A stretch of DNA of 64,000 nt from Tigriopus japonicus (lineage: Eukaryota; Arthropoda; Copepoda; Harpacticoida; Harpacticidae): assembly GCA_010645155.1 (NCBI GenBank), contig CM021312.1, positions 3,444,156 through 3,508,155 on the forward strand. Reading direction: 5' to 3'. Shown one piece after another: positions 10,171 to 19,438 of the stretch; the first letter of the stretch is position 1, and every line of letters starts with the position of its first letter. The notes below the pieces were generated by a model. It was not told the DNA's origin, searched no databases, and saw nothing but the letters and a program-made list of their open reading frames with translations. Made by a program: the position numbers and the translations under genes.

Positions 10171-10440
10171 GTCGTGTTGGAACTGGGTATTGACAACCTC
10201 TCGCGATATTTTTGAACCGACAGTATGGTAGTGTTGGGGTATGTCAAGAACGAGTCCAAAGAGGTTTCATTTATTCGTGGCAAACAGGGTACGCAAGATT
10301 CGAGAACTCACTCGACCCATAGATTGGCGACACGTGGATACCCAACAGAACCCTGCTGATGATGCTTCAAGGGGCCTGAGTTGCACGAATCTTGTTATGA
10401 ATCATCGATGGTTGAGAGGTCCCGATTTTCTTCGAGGACG
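10171..10440 (+). pseudogene. Bel/Pao RNase H C-terminal remnant
   Basis: The frame reads VVLELGIDNLSRYF, a stop, then TDSMVVLGYVKNESK with the RNase H TDS acidic motif. After a one-base frame change it reads RFHLFVANRVRKIREL and WRHVDTQQNPADDASRG, the conserved end of the Bel/Pao RNase H domain, then HRWLRGPDFL. RNase H would degrade the RNA strand of the cDNA hybrid. The stop, the frameshift and the missing N-terminal half make it non-functional. It is joined directly to the lead-in of the integrase core (PKMADLPLDRLQ), which locates the second deletion near 10430-10450. Confidence 0.8.
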
Positions 10441-10506
10441 GACCGAACAACCTAAAATGGCCGACCTACCCCTGGATCGATTGCAAAAGCTCCTCCCTTT
10501 ACGTTC

Positions 10507-10893
10507 GTGGGAGGAGATTGCTTTGGACCGTTCATCATCAAGAACAAACGGAAGGAGGAGAAACGTTATGGGGTGATTTTCTCTTGCCTGTCCTCAAGAT
10601 CGGTTCATATCGAGGTGGCTCACTCGATGGACACATCTTCTTATATCAATGCGCTGCGGAGAATGATCGCGAGACGAGGTCCAATACGACTTCTCAGATC
10701 GGACAACGGCCTCAATTTTGTTGGAGGAGAGAGAGAGCTGAGCGAGGCTCTCCGCGAGATGGATCGCAAGAAAATCGCCACCTATTTGAACGATCGAGGA
10801 GCAGACTACCAAGGTTTCAAGAGGAATCCACCCGCGGCCTCCAACTTCGGCGGTGTGTGGGAGAGGCAGATTCGGTCAATACGCGAGATTTAA
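10507..10893 (+). pseudogene. Bel/Pao integrase catalytic core with DDE residues retained
   Basis: The open frame starts in GGDCFGPFIIK (first catalytic Asp, residue 4). It continues KRYGVIFSCLSSRSVHIEVA and then RSDNGLNFVGGERE (second Asp, residue 66). NPPAASNFGGVWERQ carries the catalytic Glu (residue 119). This spacing is normal for retroviral-type integrases. A TAA at 10891-10893 interrupts after RSIREI, and the same frame resumes immediately with AAFMMENG. The N-terminal HHCC zinc finger is missing through deletion, and a frame change near 10500 separates the core from upstream sequence. Confidence 0.85.
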
Positions 10894-11402
10894 GCTGCTT
10901 TCATGATGGAGAACGGGCATTTGCAGATCGATGAGACGTTCGCGACCCTCATTTGCGAAGTGGGGGCAATTGTTAATGCGCGACCCCTCACTGTGGATTG
11001 CCTGAGTGATGCCTCAAGCCCTATGCCCTTGTCTCCATCCATGCTTCTAACACAAAAAACGAAAGAGATGCTCCCTCCGCCTGGGGAATTCCATAAACCC
11101 GACGTCTACTGCCGTCGGCAATGGCGAAGGACCCAATTCCTCGCCGATCAATTTTGGAGACGTTTCCGGCGAGAGTATCTTGACTCCCTTCAAGCACGAC
11201 CCAAATGGAACAAAGAGCGAGAGAACTTGCGAGTTGGCGATCTGGTCCTCCTCAAAGAAGAGAATATCGCCCGGAATTCTTGGAAGCTGGCTTCAATTCA
11301 AGAAGTTTTCTCGGACAAAGACGGCGTCTTCGGAGCGTTAAAATTCGAGTTGGGGATACTCTGTATGCACCTTTAGGAGTACTCGAGTGTCCCCAACCAT
11401 AA
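10894..11402 (+). pseudogene. Bel/Pao integrase C-terminal part with DUF5641-like domain
   Basis: This is the same frame as the integrase core, after a single TAA. It contains TFATLICEVGAIVNARPLTV, PLSPSMLLTQK, then the DUF5641-like block: QFLADQFWRRFRREYLDSLQ, RPKWNKERENLRVGDLVLL and SWKLASIQEVF. Near 11330-11345 the frame shifts by one base, after which the expected ending SVKIRVGDTLYAPLGVLE is found. So a stop and a frameshift are the visible lesions in this part. Compared with the relic at 4 kb the domain is much better preserved. Confidence 0.85.
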
Positions 11403-11659
11403 CATAAAGAATCTGTGAGCATTTCATCAGAGACTGAGATGTCACACCCCCATTTCGGTTTTGATCACGCATTGTTTAGGGAAAGATTTGGTGCTACTGT
11501 ATAGTATAGCATTGTGGTTTGCATCTTGGAGATTGGAGTAGTACGGGCCTGTTTTCTTTGGTACAATGGTAGTTACAATGGTTTGCTAGAAAGCCGAAAC
11601 TAGGTCTTTACTGAAACCCGCCTACATTACCGTTCCCAATCAGAATTACCGTTTATATT
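11403..11659. other. Short gap, possible retroelement 3' flank
   Basis: No coding signal is seen. The stretch could hold the 3' untranslated region or LTR of the Bel/Pao element, but no matching copy is visible upstream of 8968. It ends at the target duplication of the first hAT copy. Confidence 0.4.
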
Positions 11660-11667
11660 GTTATAAC

Positions 11668-12502
11668 TAGGGACGGGCAAAAAGTGCAAAAAGATTTTTG
11701 GTAACATAAACACATTTATTTGCCTTTTTGCACTTTTCACCTTTATTTGCACGATTTTTTACGATTTCGGCCTAAATTGTACAAATTGTTGAAAATTTGC
11801 TATTTCTTCTTCTTTGAAAATATTTACTTTTAGAAGATTTTTTTCCAAATACGAAAACTAAATAAGATTTAACACTCATCACCACAAAAATCTATAAAAC
11901 TCAAACAAGACACAAGAGTGGGGAAATCTCATTGAATATTGTCCTTTTGATATTTTTAGATAACTCAATTCAAGAATAGTTTGTCAACAGCAACGTTTTT
12001 CCCTACTTTGATCACAATTAGTATGGTGTTTTAATAAAAGTCAATAAAAGTGCCCTATTTATTGATTACTTTTATATTCAGCTTAGATTGCATCCCAACA
12101 TGATCCCATGATTCCTTCTTTGCAGTTTGCTTACCATTCTGAAAAAAAACAATTGCGTAGTCAAAACAAAAAAGACCATTTTGAACAACAAAAGTTAAGC
12201 ATATTTGAAAATCTCTAAGGCTCCCAGCGTATGTTAGCATAGAATTGATTACTTCTACTTCAATATCTAAATTTTGCTCTTTAAGATTGGAAAATAACAA
12301 GCACATGACAAGAAAATATCTGAAGCTTTTTGTTTCAGAAATTTGTGTTTTCTTCGATTTTTAAATTTTATTTACACTTTTTTGGTTTTTATTTGGGCTT
12401 TTGATATTTTTCTGCATTTTATTTTTACGATTTTGGGCTGTTTTTTGTGCAACTTTTGGTAACTAAAAGCTTGTTTTGATTTTCACTTTTTGCCCGTCTC
12501 TA
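11668..12502. mobile_element. Non-autonomous hAT element, copy A (835 bp)
   Basis: Termini are TAGGGACGGGCAAAAAGTG on the left and, as reverse complement of the right, TAGAGACGGGCAAAAAGTG. The element is flanked by a perfect 8 bp duplication GTTATAAC (11660-11667 and 12503-12510), which fits the nTnnnnAn preference of hAT insertions. The first 90 or so bases match copy B at 14600 nearly base for base. Both subterminal regions carry TTATTTGCAC/TTTTTGCAC-like motifs. The interior is AT-rich, and the one minus-strand frame (12055-12306) shows no transposase motif, so it must be moved in trans. Confidence 0.9.
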
Positions 12503-12510
12503 GTTATAAC

Positions 12511-14591
12511 CAAAAATTATTTTGGCGCGTTATTGCCCATGTTTAAGTGCAACGTTCTTTTTTTGGCGACAATTTTTTGCACTGAGGTCAAAAAACCGTA
12601 GGAGAGGCCTTAAGAGGGCATATTTCGAAAATGGTATTAATTACTGAAGTAAAATTGTAAGATTCTAGGGATGATATCATCTTATCTCTTCATGCGTTTC
12701 GGTTGTTATGATGAATTGACCTGAGCAAGATCCTCTGTATATGAAATGTCACTTTTTTACTTAACTTTCTATTCTACCTTCTTCAAATACACATCTCCTT
12801 CCAATTACTTCACTCGCATTTCTTTAGTTCCACGATCATGCGAAGTATGTAAAGTACCAAAGGTCAAGATCCCTTGGATGTAGGAAGTTTTTGGCACCTA
12901 AAGGTCCTAACGTTCCCATTGTGGGAACATCGACTTAAATTGATTATGGATCCGGCATCAATGTACATAAAATTACAGTTCATAGTAACTTATAACCAAT
13001 TGTTTACTCTTGTCAGTCAATTGTTGCAAGAAAATCGTCCATGAAAACTAGTTGATGGGCCAAATGTCACAGATCAAGGCCAACCTAATGCAGTGCATGA
13101 GAAAATTGGCCAAGGACCTAGAATTCAATCAGGGACGCAATGGGACTCCTTGACCTTCATTCAAACGTCTGCACTCAGAAGATGCGGCTGTTTGCCGCAT
13201 CTTTTTGGGCTTTGTCCATTTTTTGTGAGATCAACGGTTTCCGAGTTGCGGACATGTTTTCCTGTTCTCTTATGAATCGCCTAGTATGTCAAAAAACACA
13301 ATCTGCCAGCCCCATCTACGGTAGAAAATTAAAAAATTGAGTTTAAATAGTGAAAAAGTGGTTCATCTTTTCTTCTAAAAATCTGTTCCAAATGATAATT
13401 TCCTTGTAAAACATTAAAATATATCTGTATAACTCTTTCAATTGCTTAAAATTTAAATAACTCTACTTTCAATTTAAGATCACTAACATTGCACAAACGT
13501 ACATAACTTTCCGTTTTGGCTTATTTCTCAAGACTTCGTAAATATTTTTTTAAGCATAATCATAAGTCATTGCTCTATTACTGAATGTAGATCCTGCACT
13601 CTGATTTAAGCAATGACTTGACACAAGATACATTGAGACAAAAAATCATATGCCTCCATTCAAGATTACGCAATTCTTTCGTTTATTGATTCCACCATTT
13701 GATCGATTCCCGTTACGTGTCCTAAGTTTGAAAGCAAATTTTGGAGGTTGAGAAAACGATGGAGAGAATCGTTTGTCCATAAAATTGAGCATAGACAACC
13801 ATATGTCATCGAAGGGTTCTAAAAGATAACGCCGGGAGGGAAAATTTAGTATTTGACACATTCGGCAGGAACCACTTTACCACAGGACGTACGTATTTCA
13901 AAAATATTATAAAAATTCCGATCATTGTACTAAAAACAGGTTTAAGCACACCCCATGCACACTTCAGGAAAACTACAAAAAATTGAAGACTTAAAACAAA
14001 ATTTGAAGGAAATAGGTGTTGCAATTTGCGTTTCTATATTTCAAAATAATTAATCAAATCTTTTGTTCAGGAAACTTTTGTCATCTTTTGACAAGGAGCA
14101 ACTAACTAATCAATAACTTTTGGTTGGGCCAAGAATTGAGATCATAAGTCATTGCAATATTTAGAGTGAAAGAATCATTGCAATTTTTTGCTTTGGTTGC
14201 TACATGAACGAGTTGACTAAGATTACACAAAATTGCAAACTTTTCCAATTTTTCAGAAGACAGCGATGTCGTTTTTGAAATGGAAATGTACCCATCCGGA
14301 CTAACCTCCAAGTCTACAATGCTAGCCGGAAAATTGAAGTCACCAACAACAAAGAGTTCAGAACAAACCTCTCAAGCTACAGCTTAAAAAAGCAAATCGT
14401 GCGCACTTTTAGCTTCATGAATAGGTCCTGTTTCATGTGCTATAATCATCACCATGTTCCTATGCCTTAACCTGTTTATTTTCCCGCCAATATCTACTTT
14501 GCTCCCTATGGTTCCTTACATTTGTAGTAATCTAACGAGAGTTGTCTCGTACACGGTCTCGTAGCACTCGACTGAACCGGACGAAATAAAT
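12511..14591. other. Gap between the two hAT copies
   Basis: No supported gene is present. The only notable structure is the hairpin plus T-run at 13178-13206. Frames at 13093-13340, 13646-14024 and 14102-14311 are short, mostly lack an ATG or splice context and match no family I know. Confidence 0.45.
13178..13206 (+). other. Perfect GC hairpin followed by T-run
   Basis: GATGCGGC (13181-13188) and GCCGCATC (13194-13201) pair perfectly around a TGTTT loop, and TTTTT follows; flanking A and T bases lengthen the stem. It looks like a bacterial intrinsic terminator, but the surroundings are animal DNA. It may instead be a chance hairpin, a pol III stop or a small RNA hairpin. Confidence 0.5.
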
Positions 14592-14599
14592 GTCATGAT

Positions 14600-15888
14600 T
14601 AGGGACGGGCAAATAGTGTAAAAAGATTTTTGGTAACATAAACCCATTTTTCTGCAATTTTGCACTTTTCACCTTTATTTGCACTTTTTATTTACGTTTT
14701 TGGACAAAATTGACAAATTGTTAAGAAAATGTAGTGGCTTTTGAAAGAATTTTTAGTTTCAAAATCAAATTTTGAACTAGTCGAAAAAGCTTGCATTTGC
14801 AACCAACCATTCTTAGCACCTTGAAGAAATATGTGCATTTCAGACGCAAACCTCACGCTTTATTTTCCATCTTGGCTTTAACTATAACTAACATCCTGTT
14901 TACTAAACTAAAGATTAGACAAAAGAATCTCATTGCATGCAACCAACAAATAGCAAACCTAAAGAAACTCATGTTATGGTAATGGAAGGATCTAGAAACA
15001 ATACGTATAGATTGTGGAATTAGGTTTGCTGCCTACAAAGATCGCTATTTCTAAAAAAGGCCGTTATAAACTTAAACTACAAGCTAAGGATAGATCAATG
15101 TAGTAGTACACATTGTTTAATTGACTTGGCGATATGACTTTTTCAAAAAGTATTTGAGAACAGTTTTGATGTGATGAGACAATGAATGCCATATTTGAAA
15201 TTGAGTTCTGGTAATTAGGCCATGAGCCAAATATTGAAGTAATGTCACTAAAAACATGCTTAAAACACATTTCTGACTATTTTCTTTGATGCATGATGCA
15301 ATTGTTAGGCACATATGGGTATTTTTCTGTCCAATTCTCAATGTCTATTTTTGAACAACTTGAAGGACGAAAACGGAGTGATGTAAAGCCATATAAAACA
15401 ATTGTTAAATATATTTCGCCAATATTTTTGGTACATACATCCACGAGACCACCTTAGGAATGAAAAATTCAGAAGGTGGTTTTCTGGTATATTTTAAGGG
15501 ACTTTATATCCTTTTTGCTAGTGACCTAATTAATAGAACTCTATTACTTGTGCGGCATTGTCTCTTCACCTCAAACTAGTCTCAAATGTCTTTAGAACTT
15601 GTAAATGACTTCTGCTCAATTAGGAGCAATGAGTACTCCATGAATGACGTTTTAAGTCCAAATGCAAGTTATTTGCTCTTTTTTTTACATTTATTTGCAC
15701 TTCTTTGACATTTATTTGCTCTTTTTTGACACTTATTTGCTGTTTTGTCGACATTTATTTGCTCTTTTTTGACATTTATTTGTACTTTCAACATTTTTCT
15801 GCACTTTGTTTTGCACTTTTGGGCACATTTTTTTGCAACTTTTGGCAACTAAAAGTGTAAGATTATTCGCACTTTCTGCCCGTCCCTA
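14600..15888. mobile_element. Non-autonomous hAT element, copy B (1289 bp)
   Basis: Ends are TAGGGACGGGCAAATAGTG on the left and, as reverse complement of the right, TAGGGACGGGCAGAAAGTG. A perfect 8 bp target duplication GTCATGAT (14592-14599 and 15889-15896) flanks it, again matching nTnnnnAn. The left subterminal 90 bp equals copy A, while the interiors differ. Minus-strand frames at 15064-15341 have no clear hAT dimerisation motif. The right subterminal region carries a repeat array (see separate entry). It is probably a deletion derivative or internally replaced relative of one autonomous family. Confidence 0.92.
15668..15835 (+). repeat. Subterminal tandem repeat array of hAT copy B
   Basis: About seven imperfect copies of a roughly 20 bp unit, ACATTTATTTGCTCTTTTTTG with variants, lie just inside the right terminus. 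The same ATTTGCAC motif occurs inside the left end. Short repeated subterminal motifs are known transposase-binding sites in hAT elements, so this array is a plausible binding region. That role is inference. Confidence 0.8.
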
Positions 15889-15896
15889 GTCATGAT

Positions 15897-16376
15897 GAAA
15901 CCCGAATTCTCGTGATATTACCCGTGTTCACATCAAACAATCAGGGATGTCTACTTCATCATCAAAGTACTTTCAAAATGAGTCATAAGCCATTTATGAA
16001 GTGTAACGCAGTTCTTGGTTCGATATTTCTTTCCTGAAGTATGCAAAGTCTCTTTGTTATCCCTTAGAATATTCAAAGGGTGTCTCAAATTTTTCCAATC
16101 CAAAGCATGAGCCAAATGTACAAAAATATAAAAATTTGAAAATTTGGCATGACTGATTAACAGTAGGTTCGCACCGAACTTAAACGAACCGACCGAAGGA
16201 CCCTAAAATCGAACCGAACCATCGAGTTTCGAACCGAACATACAGTTCGATCCCATCAGTACCATTAGTAACTCCATCTAGCACAGTCATCGCAAAAATG
16301 TGGCCACCCTGCTTTCAACCAACAATAAACAAACCTCAGCTGAGAAAAGCGTCTTCTTGTTCTCTCATCCTTGTCT
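15897..16376. other. Gap with CGAAC-rich degenerate repeat
   Basis: No gene is seen. From 16165 to 16260 the sequence is dense in CGAACC/GGTTCG steps and ends CAGTTCGATCCCATCAGTACC. The latter resembles sequences at 25992-26013 and 26134-26160. It is probably a decayed interspersed repeat. Confidence 0.45.
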
Positions 16377-16402
16377 CTGATTGGCTTAGAACAGTCACGT
16401 GA
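16377..16402 (+). promoter_or_regulatory. CCAAT box and TCACGTGA E-box upstream of the THAP gene
   Basis: CTGATTGGCT (16377-16386) is an inverted CCAAT box of NF-Y type. TCACGTGA (16395-16402) is a palindromic E-box. They lie 93-118 bp upstream of the THAP start codon, a usual core-promoter position. No TATA box is evident. The pair suggests a housekeeping-type promoter; binding factors are inferred from motif type only. Confidence 0.5.
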
Positions 16403-16494
16403 TTGACGACGAGTCAGTGGACGCTAAAAAAACCCATGCGCTCTAACAATTTAGAAACCTTTGTATCTTCCAAAAGAATCTTCTTGGCCTTATC

Positions 16495-17855
16495 ATGGGC
16501 GCGTGTTCAGCCGTGGGATGTCGAAGCAGGGATGGAAAAGGTATGAAAATGCACCCATTTCCCAAGGATCCCATCAGAAGAAAAGTTTGGGCGCAAAAGA
16601 TGAAAAGAGCGAAATGGATGCCCTCAAACGGATCCGTTCTTTGTGGAAATCATTTTACCAAGGACCAGGTCAGTATTTTCATTATGGATAGCACAGGTTC
16701 CTTTACAACTGGATCATGTGATTCACATAAAAACATTAAGTCTGGAAAAAACTAGCATTACCATCCAATATCAAATTAAAATGATCCCTCGTTAAATTCT
16801 TATCAAAATTCGTAAGTTTTCCTGCATGAACTTGGTCCACAACATGGTTCATTTTACAACCCATTTCTTGACCGTGGAAAAGTTTCTCTCTGAATAATAT
16901 ATTTAATAATTAAGAAAACAATTTGCGTTCAAAGTAAACTACTGATGTGTTTGTAAGTTGGAAGTTGTGCCAATCTGACTCATAATTTATGTCCTCTGCC
17001 ACTCATCTTTGTGATAAGCTTTTTTTTGAGTTGGAAGACTTTTCCCATAGCTGATATATTTTCCCACATTATTTCTCACATTTGATTGTAATCAAATAAA
17101 CGTGTCGCACTTTGCATCAAGAGTCATTTCATTTCCCCCTAGGTGAAGTCTCTTGATCATTCTTCATTTTTTAGTATCGTTTCAATGGAAAGAGGTTGAA
17201 ACCGGATGCAGTGCCAACAATATTTGGACACACATCAGAGATCAAGGTCAAAAGGAAAGCACCCACAAATCGGAATATCGCTTCAGAACGTCAGGACAGA
17301 ATCCGAAGAGCTTTCTCCCTTGATCACAACTATTTCAAACCCAATGAAAGGCATCCCAACACTATCAAAGGATTAACCGAACGCGAAGAGTCTAGTAATG
17401 ATGATTCCCCACACCATGAAGAGACCAATGGTATATTTGAAGATATTGATGTTATTATTCATGGTTCAGGGGAGCTCGATTCCATCCCACATGAATATCA
17501 TCTTCAATTCCTGAGAAATGTACAACTTGAATGGGAAATCCAAGAAAAACGGGCCAAGATAGATTCCCTATATCAAGAAATAGAGTTCATATCAGCTGAG
17601 CTTTCAGATTTAAGAAAACCAGAAAAAACTCACGGATTCTTAACCGAAGATCAAGCAGCTTTTTTGCAACGAAAATCCATGAAAGGTTATAATTGGAGTG
17701 AAGAAACATTGAAAAGGGCACTTGAACTTCGTATTGCGGGCGGAATGTCCGGTTATGAGGCCCTTCTTCGACAAGGTTATCCACTGCCTTCTGTACGAAC
17801 ACTTCAAAAATATACACAGAAAAACAAGCGTGATTCAAGTCTGGAGCCTTCCTGA
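16495..17855 (+). CDS. THAP-domain protein with THAP9/P-element-like helix-turn-helix, two exons
   Basis: Exon 1 is 16495-16668 (58 codons, phase 0, donor CAG|GTCAGT). The intron is 16669-17174 (506 bp, acceptor TTTTTTAG). Exon 2 is 17175-17855, giving 284 residues. Residues 1-75 form a THAP zinc finger: Cys4 and Cys9 (CSAVGC), the HPFP motif at 20-23, Trp32, Cys50-x2-His53 (CGNHF) and the closing AVPTIF at 70-75, split by the intron. A basic KVKRK (about 82-86) could be a nuclear signal. Residues 165-206 look like a coiled coil. Residues 213-272 (FLTEDQAAFLQRK ... NWSEETLKRALELR ... PLPSVRTLQKYTQ) resemble the helix-turn-helix of the THAP9/P-element transposase family. The RNase H-like catalytic domain is absent. 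It probably binds DNA in the nucleus and could be a host regulator or a domesticated or truncated transposase. No lesions are seen. Confidence 0.85.
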
Positions 17856-17994
17856 TTAAAAAAAAAGTCGCGTTGGTTTTCGTTTGGTGTTCTTATCCGA
17901 GGTCATTTGCCTCACAGTCAGATGATGAGGCATTATTTCATTCCAACAAAGACTTCAACAACTATCGCTCAAACAAGTGGACAGTTCTCCCCCA

Positions 17995-18000
17995 AATAAA
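17995..18000 (+). other. Candidate polyadenylation signal of the THAP gene
   Basis: AATAAA lies 140 bp after the THAP stop codon, the first canonical signal downstream. It supports a complete transcription unit, but no cleavage site can be confirmed from sequence. Confidence 0.5.
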
Positions 18001-18416
18001 GTGGAATATAGAAGAACAAAATAACTTTCCTGAGTTGATACTCTATGCTAATTGTTATATTAACTTGTAAGCCGAGGCCATTAATTACGGTATGTATTGA
18101 AAGAAGCCTTACATTATGCTCAAAACATAACTTGTCAGCTTATTGCCTCAATGCTAGTAGCAGGCCAAAAACAGGCATTTAGCATAGTGTGAGAGAAATT
18201 GAGGGAAAAACTGTGAGAAGAGTTTTCATGGGTAGTTAGTTTATTCCCATGGGAAATCAATCTTGAAGAATTTTGAATGTAAATTACATTATATAGTCAG
18301 CATTTGGTCAGAGCCCTTTTGGTCCATCACTACCCACTGCACGTACAAGTGTTAGCTTGACATTTAATTTCTTCATTCATTGAAACTGATTATTTTCTGT
18401 TTGCTTTCTTGTAGAA

Positions 18417-18621
18417 CAGGGGTGTGCAAACTTACTTAGCAGTGGGCCAAATTGGCCGGACCGTTGGCACTCGCGGGCCACAAAATCCAAAACGGCAAAT
18501 AATTTCTAGTATAAAATTCACGGGCTATGTCAAAATCATGCTGCAGGCCACAGTCAATTGAAAATGACAGATCCTCTCGCGGGCCACATTTGGCCCGCGG
18601 ACCAGGGTTTGCACACCCCTG
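18417..18621. mobile_element. 205 bp hAT-type MITE
   Basis: The element starts CAGGGGTGTGCAAAC and ends GTTTGCACACCCCTG, a 15 bp perfect terminal inverted repeat. It is flanked by TTGTAGAA (18409-18416) and TTATGGAA (18622-18629), an 8 bp duplication with two mismatches that keeps the nTnnnnAn pattern. Inside, GCGGGCCACA occurs in inverted fashion near both ends. CAGGGGTGTG..AAAC termini with GCGGGCC interiors are typical of widespread animal hAT elements. There is no room for a protein. Confidence 0.9.
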
Positions 18622-19287
18622 TTATGGAATCATCAGCAGCTGGCTCTATTTTCCAACGCATATTCATTCAGATGCGAAATCAATCAACACTCCTACAATG
18701 GTTGACAAACTTGGGATATTAACATAGTTGTACAACTTTGAGAGGGCATTCTAGGCCATAGAAGATGTTACTATGGGTTTCGAGCAACCCAAGGTTGGTC
18801 AACCAAAATACCTTAACTTTCATTGGGATCACGGATACGGATGGATGGAGCCCATTAGGTCATTCGTTGTCGACTTAATCAGCCGCTCGATCTAGAACGA
18901 TTCAGGTCAGCCCCATTTTTACCTTGTTGACTAGACTGAAATAGAAACCTTTCACCAAATGGGATCAGAGTGACTTCAGATGCGGGCTTCCGTGAAGTAG
19001 AAGAAACAAGAACCCAAGTTAGATTCCTCGGATATGAAAACATGTTTATTCGCGCAACCTCTTTTTTCAGTTTGAACAAGAATTACAAAAATGCAAACAG
19101 TGGATATTGAATCCCAACATTTCAGACTTGAAGTGCTGTAGTCAGGGTTCTATCACCAATATTAAATCCAGTGGTCAATCCACAAAATCGATGAATTTGA
19201 TTTTCTCATTTTAGACATATGATACGACTCATATAGACATTTAGAGAGTCCTTTGATGAAACCCATGATATACAAATTAAGATTTAT

Positions 19288-19438
19288 TGCACATCATTTC
19301 TGTTATTACATGTCCAATATACATTGAGAAGTTCGAGAATAGGTCGAACTTTTCGGTCAAAATTTCAATTTTGGGAGCTGTATTAGTGCTCTTATTACTT
19401 ATGTACTTATGTGCTGTGACCTCCCAGACAGCTGTTCG
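19288..19438 (+). repeat. Interspersed repeat copy 1 (shared with 26351-26502)
   Basis: It shares with 26351-26502 the blocks TGCACA..AT.TCTGTT.TA, TGTCCAATATAC, GGAGCTGTATTA, TATGT.CTGTGACCTCCCAG and CAGCTG in the same order and orientation. Similarity is imperfect but collinear over about 150 bp. No coding potential or terminal repeat is evident; it may be a SINE-like or MITE remnant. Confidence 0.65.

Larger units (their letters stand above)
8968..11402 (+). mobile_element. Bel/Pao LTR-retrotransposon, internally deleted
   Basis: Parts lie in Bel/Pao order on one strand: gag-type zinc knuckles, a DUF1758-like protease region, the first part of reverse transcriptase, the RNase H end, the integrase core and the DUF5641-like C-terminal domain. 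Two internal deletions (near 10150-10170 and near 10430-10450) remove most of reverse transcriptase plus the start of RNase H, and the integrase zinc finger. Most of gag is missing at the 5' side. I could not find LTRs or a target duplication, so the true ends are unknown. Long open stretches show it is younger than the relic at 4-5 kb. Confidence 0.85.

Noticed and set aside
11403..11659. LTR of the Bel/Pao element
   Set aside because: No second copy of this sequence is visible upstream of the element, so an LTR cannot be claimed.
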